From positions 1 through 39,768 of the forward strand of contig CAYPUG010000012.1 in the NCBI GenBank assembly GCA_964413905.1: a stretch of 39,768 bases of DNA, in the 5' to 3' direction. Under the pieces are notes generated by a model. That model saw only the letters and a program-made list of their open reading frames with translations. It had not been told where the DNA came from and made no database searches. Of this stretch, positions 25,128-34,564 are shown in pieces; positions within the stretch are counted from its first letter, which is position 1; each line of letters starts with the position of its first letter. A program made the translations under genes and the position numbers. The DNA comes from CAYPUG01 sp964413905 (GTDB taxonomy: Bacteria > Chloroflexota > Anaerolineae > JAADDB01).

Positions 25128-28100
25128 CTAGCGGGCAATAATCGGCACGTGGATGAAGTGTACGATGTCCTCGGGCACATCGGCAAAGTTCACCGTCACT
25201 GTTTGACGCTCCAACAACGTGACCCACACCTCGTTAGGTGTCCTGGACGTGTACCCCTCCGGATCGTGCTCGACAATTCGATAGGTGCCCGGCAATAACC
25301 GGGAGAATCGATACGAACCATCAGGCAATGTCGTGGCCACCCGAATGAGCAGGTGTTTGCGCCATAATTCCACCGTCACGCCGGCGAGCCGCGCTTCACC
25401 CGCGTCCGGCATCCGATCCAAATCCCGGTCGTCCCACACAATACCCTGAATCTTTGCACTGGGCATAGGAGGGGGAGTAGGTGTGGGGGTCGGGGTTCCC
25501 GCGGGTGTAGGAGTCGGTGTGGAGGTCGGTGTAGGGGATACAGTGGGTGTTGGCGTCAACGTAGGCGTGGGCGTAGGTGTCCACATGGGCGTGGGAGTGA
25601 CCGTGGGGGTGGGCGAAGGGATTTGCGTGGGCGAAGACGTTGGCGATGGGGATGGCGTAGGTGTCCGGGAGGCCGTAGGGGTGACCGTGGGCGTAGGTGT
25701 CACCGTGGGCGTCGGCGTTGCCGTCGGCGATGGCCCCAGGATGGGAGTCGGGGTTGAAGTGGGCGTCGGAGTGAACGTGGGTGTTACGGTGGGTGTAGGC
25801 GTCGGCGTAAAGGTGGGCGGTGTCTGACCCGGCCAGGGGATCGTGTAGCGGATGTAGAGTTTTGGACGGAACATTTTGTGCACAGGATGGCTGTTGCTGG
25901 GGTAGAAGCCAAAAGTCGCGCCGGTGCGGGTGGAGCGCAAGAGCACTCCATCATTCTCCCGGAGACCGGACACCCAATCCCGCACAAGAGCGGTAATATC
26001 CCACGCGTACCACGTGTTCTCGACATCCACTTGTGTGGTCCACACCACCGAGGGATCATAATCCGATAAGCCCTGAATTCCCGGACCTTCCCAAGGTGTA
26101 TGACGGTCTGCGTGAGTCCACGTGACTTCATCCAAACGCCAGGGTCGCTTCAACGCGTACGCGTCCACCCACAAAGAACCAATACCACTTTTAGAACGGG
26201 TGAACAGACGCAATTCGGCCTGTTGCACAAACGCGGAAGACGGGAGAAAAGAGAGGTCGAAACGAATCAACGCACTTTTGACTTGTTGAGGGCCGATTTG
26301 TAGTTTCCCGCTGTACCCGTAATTCATCGGCTGACAGTTCTCAAACGTGCCCTCTTTGTTTAAATCCTGGCCGGTACAAATGTACGTGGTCACGCCTTGA
26401 GTCCAACGGTCCATGTCGTTCTGTATGATGATTTCGGACCCCAACACGTGGAGATCGGCCATATCCAGATGCGTGCCCCCGGCCCAAGGGCCATCGGACC
26501 CTAACACTACGTCCACATCACCGCCGTCATCGTCATCCCACACCTCATACGAAATGCCCCATGTCGGTTGTCCATCTAATGTCCGTCCTAAAGCCAACGC
26601 GTTCAAGGCCAGTTCGATTTGATACCCGGTTGTGGTGGTGAGGACCTGCGCGGCCACCAAGGTTGCAGTGTTCCCTGAGAGGACACGGGCCTGTCCGTCT
26701 GCACCCACCCACACCACGAGATCGTCCAGGCCTCCAGGCTCTCCATCGTGGGCCGCGTCCAACGCGATGCGAACCCCATCATCCTGCATGGGGACTCCGT
26801 CATCATTCATCTGCACGGTATCCGTCACACGCACGCTCAGGTACAGGATGTGTCCTTGGTGCCGCGCTCGGAGCAGCGCACTAGGATCGGTGGGATCTGA
26901 GGGAGCAGCAAAGGACACCCGATCCGCAGAATTCACATCCAGCGCAATGCCGGGCGTGGCTGCCCATTCACTCAAATCTCCATCCACAGTGGGCGCAGGA
27001 TCAATGGGATACGACATGAGCACGTGGGGGAATCGCTTGTAGCCCAGAATAAAGGCCCCATCCCCCACTGCGATGGCATCCCATCGCGGTGTAGGCGCAT
27101 CAGGTTGGCCGCGAGGGGCGTCAGTCCGGAAAAAGACCATATCCCGCAGACGGCCCGGCGTGCCCACCGGTATAGGATCATCCGACCACGTCCCGATCTC
27201 GAAAGGCCGATCCGTCATACCGAACACTCCGCCGGTGAACCCCCCACACACATACTTGCTTCCTTCCCGCACCCGGTATCCACAATTTCCCCCCACAGCC
27301 AGTACATGATGAGTGTCCAGCACCCCCACACCGAACCACTCCAACGTGTCGGATTCGCCGCCTCCCTTGAATTGACAGTACGTGTACCCCGCGTACGTCT
27401 CACAACGACGGCGATCCCCCTGGGGAAGAGTGGGCAGATACGCGCCCTTACTCATGCGCACGACCTGCCCAAACAACCCCACCGTGAAGATAAGATCATC
27501 CGAAAATTGGTCAATATCCCACTGCCCGTGGTTGGAGCCCACAAAATTGCTCCGCACCACCGTCTGGAAAAAGTCCGTGCTGATAAGGTGTTCCCCCGCC
27601 AAGTTGAACACCATCGCCCGGCCGTCCGGCCGCACGTCCACACTGGTCAAGCGCAGATCGTTGACAAACGCGCCGTGAAGGTTCCGCAGGTTCCAAGTAG
27701 CCCCCCCGTCTTGAGTGTACGCCAACAGTGGAGGATCACCGGGGGAAGTCTTCACCGTAGCCCAACAGCGTTGAGTATCCACACAGGAAATATCCGTGAG
27801 TTCCCGGGCAGTTCCCGCACTTTGTTGTATCCACGTCCGACCGCCATCGGTGGTATGCAGGATCTTGCCGCCGTACTGTCCGATCACCCAAGCGGTGTTC
27901 GCGTCCACCGCGGCGACCTTATTCAAGTAACCGGTGGCAATGCCGTGTTCCTGCGCGTACCAAGACCACCCTCCATCGTCGGTACGCAGGATCACGCCCA
28001 CCTGAGTATAAGGCACATTTTCGCGACGTCCCACCACCCAGCCGTGCACACCATCGGGCATGGTAATACCCCCAAGGGTGGTAATCTGCCCGCCTAAGGG

Positions 28101-29150
28101 GTTATACCAAGCGTCGTCCGGTGTGGCCGCTGTGAGGAGCGTAGTACTCGCACCGGCCAGCCAGATCACGCCGTTATGGGCCACATCGTCCAGTCGCGCG
28201 GACGTACCGACATTCCAGAAGTGCCACGTGCCATCCCCTTGGCGACGCCCTAAAGTGCCGTTGGTGCCGCTGACCCACAAGTTTCCTTCTGCATCCCGTG
28301 TTAAACCGAAAAGCCCCTGGTTCGTGGGTACAACCTCCCGGCTCCACGTCACCCCCCCATCGGTGGAGTGGAAGACCAAGCCGGACACTCCCACAGCCCA
28401 AACCTCGTTCGCGTCCAAGGCCAGGATGTCGTTCATCTGGTTGTATGTACCCATATTGTGTCGGTGCCAAGATGTGCCCCCATCGGTAGTCACCAGAGAA
28501 ATGCCCCCACTTCCCGTGGCCCATACGTGTTGCGCATCCCATACAGAGAGGGCAAGAAGGTGATTTCCGACTCCGCTGGGTTGGGGAGACCACGTCCGCC
28601 CCCCATCACTCGTGTGCAACACCGTCCCGCTATCCCCCACAATCCAGCCATGACGATGATCCGGGGCGAAGGCAATGGCCCTTAAGTGGAACGTCACCCC
28701 AGAATTCTGACGCTCCCATGTATCTCCCCCATCCCGGGTGTGTAGCAAAAGGCCATCCTGCCCTACAACCCAGCCTTCATGGGGAGAGATAAAGGTGACA
28801 TCGTAAAAGGTTGGACCAAAATCCCGTCGAGTATGCCACTGGTGCGGCGGACGCCATTGTACCATGTGCCACGACCGTCCCCCGTTCACCGTGCGGAAAA
28901 TGCGCCCGCCCGAGCCGACCGTCCACCCGTGTTGGTCGTCCAGGAAGAAGACGGCCGTGAGATCTCCTTTCCCATACCACAGGGTGCGCCACAGGGCATA
29001 CCCATCCCCCATGTTAGGAACGTATTCCGCAGTACCCCCTACACGAACGGGTTCAGATATCCTCGGCGATTCCCCCCCACCCACGACAACCTGGGTCGCG
29101 GAAGAGAGAAGAAGGAGAACCGTTAACCATCGCCATATGCGTCCTTTCAC
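25128..29150 (-). CDS. Giant secreted protein: YCF48 propeller, CBM9-like, DNRLRE, long Pro-Thr linker, SdrD-B-like domain
   Basis: 1340 residues, the largest of the four paralogues. N-terminal signal (basic MKGRIWRW then LTVLLLLSS). About 35-713 is a YCF48-type propeller (for example GWTVGSGGRIFRTVNGGRSW, GWIVGDSGTVLHTSDGGRTW). About 715-905 is CBM9-like (PTVDGDLSEWA). About 907-1103 is DNRLRE-like, with an Asn/Cys-containing insert near its start. About 1107-1227 is a 120-residue Pro-Thr linker. About 1229-1330 is an SdrD-B-like domain (IQGIVWDDRDLDRMPDAGEARLAG). The protein ends IVHFIHVPIIAR, a looser form of the shared end motif. Start is GTG with GAGGTGA close upstream. Second in the run of four. 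Confidence 0.85.
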   Translation of the reverse strand: MKGRIWRWLTVLLLLSSATQVVVGGGESPRISEPVRVGGTAEYVPNMGDGYALWRTLWYGKGDLTAVFFLDDQHGWTVGSGGRIFRTVNGGRSWHMVQWRPPHQWHTRRDFGPTFYDVTFISPHEGWVVGQDGLLLHTRDGGDTWERQNSGVTFHLRAIAFAPDHRHGWIVGDSGTVLHTSDGGRTWSPQPSGVGNHLLALSVWDAQHVWATGSGGISLVTTDGGTSWHRHNMGTYNQMNDILALDANEVWAVGVSGLVFHSTDGGVTWSREVVPTNQGLFGLTRDAEGNLWVSGTNGTLGRRQGDGTWHFWNVGTSARLDDVAHNGVIWLAGASTTLLTAATPDDAWYNPLGGQITTLGGITMPDGVHGWVVGRRENVPYTQVGVILRTDDGGWSWYAQEHGIATGYLNKVAAVDANTAWVIGQYGGKILHTTDGGRTWIQQSAGTARELTDISCVDTQRCWATVKTSPGDPPLLAYTQDGGATWNLRNLHGAFVNDLRLTSVDVRPDGRAMVFNLAGEHLISTDFFQTVVRSNFVGSNHGQWDIDQFSDDLIFTVGLFGQVVRMSKGAYLPTLPQGDRRRCETYAGYTYCQFKGGGESDTLEWFGVGVLDTHHVLAVGGNCGYRVREGSKYVCGGFTGGVFGMTDRPFEIGTWSDDPIPVGTPGRLRDMVFFRTDAPRGQPDAPTPRWDAIAVGDGAFILGYKRFPHVLMSYPIDPAPTVDGDLSEWAATPGIALDVNSADRVSFAAPSDPTDPSALLRARHQGHILYLSVRVTDTVQMNDDGVPMQDDGVRIALDAAHDGEPGGLDDLVVWVGADGQARVLSGNTATLVAAQVLTTTTGYQIELALNALALGRTLDGQPTWGISYEVWDDDDGGDVDVVLGSDGPWAGGTHLDMADLHVLGSEIIIQNDMDRWTQGVTTYICTGQDLNKEGTFENCQPMNYGYSGKLQIGPQQVKSALIRFDLSFLPSSAFVQQAELRLFTRSKSGIGSLWVDAYALKRPWRLDEVTWTHADRHTPWEGPGIQGLSDYDPSVVWTTQVDVENTWYAWDITALVRDWVSGLRENDGVLLRSTRTGATFGFYPSNSHPVHKMFRPKLYIRYTIPWPGQTPPTFTPTPTPTVTPTFTPTPTSTPTPILGPSPTATPTPTVTPTPTVTPTASRTPTPSPSPTSSPTQIPSPTPTVTPTPMWTPTPTPTLTPTPTVSPTPTSTPTPTPAGTPTPTPTPPPMPSAKIQGIVWDDRDLDRMPDAGEARLAGVTVELWRKHLLIRVATTLPDGSYRFSRLLPGTYRIVEHDPEGYTSRTPNEVWVTLLERQTVTVNFADVPEDIVHFIHVPIIAR
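25470..25830 (-). repeat. Long Pro-Thr-coding low-complexity DNA
   Basis: About 360 bp coding for alternating Pro and Thr/Ser with scattered Trp, Phe, Val and Leu. The coding strand is C-rich and the plus strand is G/T-rich (GGTGTGGGCGT-type). Shorter tracts of the same kind lie at about 18040-18190, 19350-19410, 19690-19790, 21610-21720 and 29285-29400, and an 18-bp PEPTPP version lies at 16419-16526. These look prone to unit gain or loss. Confidence 0.8.
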
Positions 29151-29245
29151 CGGTCACCTCGCGTTGATGCATGATGCTCATTCGTGTGATGTTTGACCTT
29201 TCTACTCCTTCTTTACACTGAGGTACATGAAGCGCAATATGTCGG

Positions 29246-32200
29246 TCAATCAGAGTCGCTCACCCACGGAATATATATGTGTCGTAAGGGAACGGGGGTG
29301 GGTGTGAGGGTCGGCGTAGGCGTCATCGTAGGTGTAGGTGTCCATGTGGCCGTGGGTGTCGGTGTGGGCGTCGGCGTGACGGCCGGTGTCGGCACCCGGT
29401 AGACGATTTCCAGCACAGGGCGTTTATCCTCAAACTCCGTCACCCCATGTCGTTCCCCGATAAATCGAAAAATGGGACTGGCACCGGGTTGAAAAGATTT
29501 CAGGATGATGCCGAAGTTCTCGTCCGGATGGGCCAGCCAGAAGCGCACGGCTTCCGTTACATCCCAAGACGTCCAAGCCATGGATTCGGTCGCGTCTGCC
29601 TCACCCACAGGTTCGGCCCAACGATCCACCTGTGTATCATTGGCCCCGGGCTTCCCCCACGGCTCCCCGGCTCGCGCCTCCAGACCGGTCACCTGATCTA
29701 CAACCCACCGCCGTCGCAAGGGATACACCCCCACGTGCAGCGGACCATGACCCGTCCGGGCATCCGCGTAGAGTTTGAGGGTCGAACGGTCAAGGATCAC
29801 CTCTCTGGGCAACAGGGAGAGATCGAACCACAAAAGCGCGTCCCGCAAATCTCCCGCGGCCACGTACAGCACACGACCGTGTTCCTGGGTATCGGTCCAA
29901 TTGTGCTCGCGTTCGTTCCACGCGTTGCTGATCCAAATGTCCTGAGTGCGAGTGTATGCGTTATGGCCGCGTTGCAGCTCCACCGTATTCCCCAATAACA
30001 CCCAACGCCCCGCGGGAGCCGCATCGGGTTCTGTTCCATACGCCACCAACGTGCTCTGACCGTCGGAATCGACATCGCGTACGATTGCATTCCACCGGAT
30101 AACCATGTCTGCGACCAACGCATCGCCCCACAGGCGTGAAGAAAGAACCACTTCCGCTTGCCAACCGGTGTCGTTCCGCCGTGATACCCATTCGTATCCG
30201 TTGCCCTGCCCGCTCGCCGTTTCCGCGCTCAAGGGCGGTGTGAGGCTCACACGCAGGGGAAGGGTATCACTCATCGGTCGGTAAAATTCCAAACGCAGCG
30301 CATCATCAGGTGTCACATCTTCATCGTCCACAGTCACCAGGAGATAGAGCGCGTTCTCCTTCCACCACGCAGAAACCGCCGCCCGAACATCATCGATAGG
30401 CGTGGGTACGTCCCCGTAGAGGGCAAATACGTGCTCCGGGTCCACGATGACAGGTTGAATCACGGTCCAATCCCAGGTCAGTCCGTCCGGCGTAATCGTA
30501 TGTTCGGGGTGTAAGGCAAAACCCATTTCGCGCTCCCCCCGATAACGGAGGATAACACCTTCATCGCCCACAGCCCATACATGTGTGCTGTCCACCACAT
30601 CGATATCCTGGAGAGTGCCGGGGGTCCCGGTCTCGTAATACGTCCACGATTCTGCCCAGTTCGATGTCACCGCGATCAGCCCGCCCGTGTAGGCAAGGCA
30701 CGCCCCTTCGTTATCATAATGAGCACAAAATCCGCCCGCGCGAAAGCCCCACCGTTCATCCTCGGTGAATTCAATGGCCATCCAGTCGAAGGACTTGGTG
30801 CCGCCTTCTTTATAAGCCGGTTCGCGCGTGGTGGGATTAAACGTCGCCAAGTACCCTCGCGTACCTGTCACCCATATTCGATCAGACCGAGTCCAATCCA
30901 CCCCGCGTAAGTGAACCCACTTAATACGACTGTTGGGATACAGCGTCTTTGGCATGTGATATCGCGCCCAATATCGCCCTCCACTGAGTGTGTACAAAAG
31001 ATCGCCTTTATCCAAAGCCGCGGCAACGTGCTGCTCATCCAAGGTGTCCAAATCATACAAAGGCAACCGGGTGGAAAGGGAAAGCGGTGTCCACGTCGCC
31101 CCCCCGTCCGATGTAGCCAACAAGAGCCCGGTATTTCCGCCCACAAATCCTCTTGTATCGGACGCGAAAGCGACATCGTGCAACCACGTTCCGGTCCCCG
31201 ACGGTTGACGCACCCACGTTTGCCCCCCATCCTCCGTGTGGAAGATGCGGCCATCCCAACCCACCACCCAACACGTTTGAGCATCCCAACAATCTATCCC
31301 CTCGAAGAGACGAAACGTCTCCGCCGCGGGCAACGCCTGCACCGACCAAGTGCGACCGCCATCTGTCGTGTGCATGATGATGCCGTTTCGCTCGTTCCGA
31401 TGCTCCGGTGGCCGCAGACGCTCGCCCACAACCCACCCTTCGTTCTCGTTCACGAAATCCACCGCGCGCAGTCGCACCAAGCGGCCTCCGTTCTGCAACT
31501 GCCAAGATTGGCCGCCATCCTCACTGCGCACCACGTCCGGACCCTCCCCCACAGCCCACAAGACACCCTCTTGGGGGAGAAACAGGGCGTACAACGGGCG
31601 TTCGTCTTCATCGGCCACAAACGATTGTACCCGGTCCCCAAAGACGTGGTACACACGTCCCCCATCTCCGGCAACCCACAAGGTTCCATCCGGAGCCACG
31701 GCCAAAGCGTACAACGTTACATCCTCTGTGGCTACGCTCTGCACAGTGGGTAAGCGATCTAGAGGCCAGCGCACCAAACGCCCTTGCTCTCCGGCCCCGT
31801 ACAGGGTCCACACCTCCTCCGAGACAAAAGCCAGGTCATGAAGGGGACCCACCCCCCCGTGGGCCATCTCCCACGTGGCCCCTGCATCTCGGGATAGATA
31901 GATGTCCCCGGTCTCGGTTCCGGCAGCCAACAGATTCCCCGCATGGGCCCACGCTTGCACCGACACGCTCAACACACGCGTCCACGAGAGCCCCGCATCG
32001 GTGCTCAGAAACAACCCTCGTTCTCCTCCCAGCCACAAAGTGTCCCCAACCACGTCCAACGTGAAAACGTCCCCCGGCTCAGGGGGAGAAAGCCGTTCCC
32101 ATGTGGCTCCGGCGTCGATGGTGTGAAGGAGGGTGCCCGCGGCACCGGCGACCCAGGCCTCATACGGGGATTGCAGGACCACCGCGTGAAGATCGGGCCG

Positions 32201-32515
32201 ACCGATCACACGAAAGAAATGCCACGTACGCCCACCGTCCGCGGTCTGGAGAACACGGCCCGCATCGCCCACGGCCCATAACATCTCCGGATGACCGGGC
32301 ACCAGGGCCGCCGCGTAAAGGGTACCCTGGGCATGCCATACTTCCTGCCACGCGACCGCGGGCTGCGTTTCAACAACGCCGGCAATGGAGGAAGGGCGTG
32401 GGGATAGGTCTCCCACCGAGGCCTGGACGGGCCCTACCCCCACGAGGACAGGGGTCAGGAGGAGAAAGGCGATCAGTACAATGTGCGCACGTCGTAGCCA
32501 TTTGCTATACTTCAT
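29246..32515 (-). CDS. Giant secreted protein: YCF48 propeller, CBM9-like, DNRLRE domain (first of four)
   Basis: 1089 residues from the chosen start. Signal peptide MKYSKWLRRAHIVLIAFLLL ending near VQAS. About 40-680 is the propeller (AVGDAGRVLQTADGGRTW, WVVGWDGRIFHTEDGGQTW). About 688-840 is a divergent CBM9-like region, about 842-1040 is a DNRLRE-type domain (VELQRGHNAYT ... ALLWFDLSLLPREVIL), and a Pro-Thr tail (1040-1075) ends LRHIYIPWVSDSD. Start: GGAGGTG is followed by two adjacent ATGs; the second (32515) has the better spacing. An upstream in-frame ATG at 32572 would put 18 residues before the signal. First gene of the cluster, divergent from sfsA. Function unknown. Confidence 0.85.
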   Translation of the reverse strand: MKYSKWLRRAHIVLIAFLLLTPVLVGVGPVQASVGDLSPRPSSIAGVVETQPAVAWQEVWHAQGTLYAAALVPGHPEMLWAVGDAGRVLQTADGGRTWHFFRVIGRPDLHAVVLQSPYEAWVAGAAGTLLHTIDAGATWERLSPPEPGDVFTLDVVGDTLWLGGERGLFLSTDAGLSWTRVLSVSVQAWAHAGNLLAAGTETGDIYLSRDAGATWEMAHGGVGPLHDLAFVSEEVWTLYGAGEQGRLVRWPLDRLPTVQSVATEDVTLYALAVAPDGTLWVAGDGGRVYHVFGDRVQSFVADEDERPLYALFLPQEGVLWAVGEGPDVVRSEDGGQSWQLQNGGRLVRLRAVDFVNENEGWVVGERLRPPEHRNERNGIIMHTTDGGRTWSVQALPAAETFRLFEGIDCWDAQTCWVVGWDGRIFHTEDGGQTWVRQPSGTGTWLHDVAFASDTRGFVGGNTGLLLATSDGGATWTPLSLSTRLPLYDLDTLDEQHVAAALDKGDLLYTLSGGRYWARYHMPKTLYPNSRIKWVHLRGVDWTRSDRIWVTGTRGYLATFNPTTREPAYKEGGTKSFDWMAIEFTEDERWGFRAGGFCAHYDNEGACLAYTGGLIAVTSNWAESWTYYETGTPGTLQDIDVVDSTHVWAVGDEGVILRYRGEREMGFALHPEHTITPDGLTWDWTVIQPVIVDPEHVFALYGDVPTPIDDVRAAVSAWWKENALYLLVTVDDEDVTPDDALRLEFYRPMSDTLPLRVSLTPPLSAETASGQGNGYEWVSRRNDTGWQAEVVLSSRLWGDALVADMVIRWNAIVRDVDSDGQSTLVAYGTEPDAAPAGRWVLLGNTVELQRGHNAYTRTQDIWISNAWNEREHNWTDTQEHGRVLYVAAGDLRDALLWFDLSLLPREVILDRSTLKLYADARTGHGPLHVGVYPLRRRWVVDQVTGLEARAGEPWGKPGANDTQVDRWAEPVGEADATESMAWTSWDVTEAVRFWLAHPDENFGIILKSFQPGASPIFRFIGERHGVTEFEDKRPVLEIVYRVPTPAVTPTPTPTPTATWTPTPTMTPTPTLTPTPVPLRHIYIPWVSDSD

Positions 32516-32725
32516 CATCACCTCCGGTTGTAGCACATGTGGATGAAAATTAGGTGAACAACTGCGCGTCAAAGGATGACGATTTGTTCATCTTCGCCGG
32601 GATTTATTGTATAACCAGATAGTCACGGGATGAAGTCCTCCCGCCTTCGGGGAAGGTAGGAGACATGCATCTCCACAACATGTCTCTCATGCATGAAATC
32701 AAAAAAAATGAAGAGGGCACACGCG
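32516..32725. promoter_or_regulatory. Divergent intergenic region between giant-protein cluster and sfsA
   Basis: 210 bp. It should hold promoters for both directions. TATACAAT on the minus strand (32606-32613) could be a -10 for the giant-protein operon, but no good -35 is seen. Toward sfsA there is a 5-bp hairpin (32644-32656) inside a weaker outer stem, and a perfect 8-bp hairpin (32660-32667 with 32679-32686). A run of eight A lies just before the chosen sfsA start region. Confidence 0.4.
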
Positions 32726-33415
32726 ATGAAAATTCCCGGACCCCTTATTCAAGGCACATTTATCCGACGGGATAACCGGTTTCGAGCGACCGTGCGGGTG
32801 GATGGCAAAGAAGCCTGGGCCCACGTACCCAATTCTGGGCGTCTACATGAACTGTTCGTTCCGGGCACCCCTGTGCTCCTGCGTCCGGCCCGCAGCCCTC
32901 AGCGACGTACAGCATACGATCTTCTCATGGTCATTGTAGACGGCCAATTGGTCTCTCTGGACTCCCGACTGCCCGGTCGCTTGTTCGCGGAGGCAGCACG
33001 GGCTCGTACACTCGCGGAGTTTCGGGAATACACTCACGTTCGTGAAGAAGTCCGAATGGGCCGTAGCCGCATCGACGTATTGCTGGAAGGTCCGGCCGGT
33101 CGATGCTGGGTGGAGGCCAAGTCCGTTACCTTGGTGGAGGACGGCACCGCGTACTTCCCCGACGCGGTCACGGCCCGGGGAAAGCGGCACATGGAAGACT
33201 TGGCGGAAGCCGTGGCCCAGGGGGACCGGGCGGCGGTGGTGTTCATCATCCAGAGGGCGGACGCGCAACGCTTCCGGCCGCACGACGCTTCCGACCCCGC
33301 GTTCGGCCGCGCCCTCCGGGAAGCCGCGGCCGCAGGAGTGGAAGTGTACGCGTATCGATGTCACGTCACCCCAGAGGAAATCGTGATTGCCGACCGAGTA
33401 CCGGTCCTGCTTTAA
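32726..33415 (+). CDS. sfsA: SfsA family protein
   Basis: 230-residue SfsA ('sugar fermentation stimulation') protein. The family is widespread and has a nuclease-like fold; its cellular role is not settled. Visible family segments are the N-terminal G.FI.R.NRF.A.V, AHVPNSGRLHEL (central to the family), and IDVLLEG...CWVEAKSVTLVEDGTAYFPDAVTARGKRH. Start chosen at 32726 because GAGGG sits 8 nt before and the protein then begins at the usual family N-terminus; in-frame ATGs at 32693 and 32708 would add a lysine-rich extension. Heads a + strand unit with two glycosyltransferase genes. Confidence 0.93.
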   Translation: MKIPGPLIQGTFIRRDNRFRATVRVDGKEAWAHVPNSGRLHELFVPGTPVLLRPARSPQRRTAYDLLMVIVDGQLVSLDSRLPGRLFAEAARARTLAEFREYTHVREEVRMGRSRIDVLLEGPAGRCWVEAKSVTLVEDGTAYFPDAVTARGKRHMEDLAEAVAQGDRAAVVFIIQRADAQRFRPHDASDPAFGRALREAAAAGVEVYAYRCHVTPEEIVIADRVPVLL

Positions 33416-33430
33416 AAAGGAGATTCAAAT

Positions 33431-34564
33431 ATGGAGGTTGTATACACAGTATCCGCCAAATTCGGAGGCTCAGGAATCGGCTTCACGGCTTACCATTTTG
33501 TACGGGTCCTCCACCAGAAAGGCTATCTCAAGCAAGCGATTGTGGGATACGAAGGACCCCACGATCTCCCCCCTGAGCGTATTCGATCCTTCCCATGGAT
33601 GCGGGGAGTGGCCAGACTCGCACGGGATTACTCTTTCATTCGCGACGTTATCTTCGACGTGGTGGCCGCGCGTTTCATCCCTCCCGCCGACATCTTTCAC
33701 GGGTGGTCCCATCAATGCTTGCGCTCCCTGGCCCGAGCAAAAGCCCTAGGCGCCATCACCTTCCTGGAACGCCCCAACTCCCATGATGTGTACCAGGACC
33801 GATTGCTGCAGGAGGAGTACGCGCGCTGGGGTTATTCTCCCCCCCGGCAGCTACGTCGATGGGGAATTCGCCGAGGTGTGGCCGAATACGAACGGGCGGA
33901 CTATATCACCGTCCCCTCTACGTTTGCCTATGAGAGCATGGTGGCCGAAGGGATCCCGAAAGAGAAATTGTTTCTCATCCCCTACGGGGTGGACGTCCAC
34001 AGGTTTATGCCGGGCACTCCTCCGAAGGAGGTGTTTCGCCTCCTCTTCGTAGGCCAAGTATCCCTGCGCAAGGGAGTTCCATACCTCCTCCAGGCTTGGC
34101 AACGTCTCCGCTTGCCTCGCGCAGAATTATGGCTGGCCGGCCGAGTCACCCCGGACGTTCGCCATGTGGTCGCCCAATACCGCGACGATCCCACCATCCG
34201 CTTCCTGGGACACGTACGCGATTTACCTCCCGTGTACCAACAGGCATCCGCGTTCGTGCTTCCCAGCATTGAGGAAGGCAGTGCGCTGGTCACGTACGAA
34301 GCCATGGCCTCGGGCCTTCCCCTGATCGTAACACCCCACACCGGGGCTGTAGCCCACGAGGGACAGGAAGCCCTCTACGTGCCCATTCGGGATGTGGAGG
34401 CCCTGGCCCAGGCCATTCTTCAATTGTATGAGGACCCGGAAATGCGCGAACGCATGGGGAAAGCGGCTCGAGAGCGGGCGTTGGAATACACCTGGGAGAA
34501 GGCGGGTGAACGTCTCATCCGAGCCTATGAAACGGCTTTGCAGCGCGCGGGGAGACTTCTCTAA
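33431..34564 (+). CDS. GT4-family glycosyltransferase
   Basis: 377-residue GT-B fold transferase. The acceptor domain begins with a Gly-rich segment (AKFGGSGIGFTAYHFVR); the donor domain has LLFVGQVSLRKGVPYLL and the E-x7-E motif in EEGSALVTYEAMASGLPLIVTPHTG. Substrate unknown; likely builds an envelope polysaccharide or glycolipid. AAGGAG precedes the ATG. Its TAA stop shares its last A with the ATG of the next glycosyltransferase gene (TAATG), so the two are translationally coupled. Confidence 0.9.
   Translation: MEVVYTVSAKFGGSGIGFTAYHFVRVLHQKGYLKQAIVGYEGPHDLPPERIRSFPWMRGVARLARDYSFIRDVIFDVVAARFIPPADIFHGWSHQCLRSLARAKALGAITFLERPNSHDVYQDRLLQEEYARWGYSPPRQLRRWGIRRGVAEYERADYITVPSTFAYESMVAEGIPKEKLFLIPYGVDVHRFMPGTPPKEVFRLLFVGQVSLRKGVPYLLQAWQRLRLPRAELWLAGRVTPDVRHVVAQYRDDPTIRFLGHVRDLPPVYQQASAFVLPSIEEGSALVTYEAMASGLPLIVTPHTGAVAHEGQEALYVPIRDVEALAQAILQLYEDPEMRERMGKAARERALEYTWEKAGERLIRAYETALQRAGRLL

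Noticed and set aside
25483..25827. Plus-strand Val-Gly repeat proteins opposite the Pro-Thr tracts (also near 18025, 19690, 21589 and 29193)
   Set aside because: They are antisense images of the Pro-Thr codons within clearly coding minus-strand genes.
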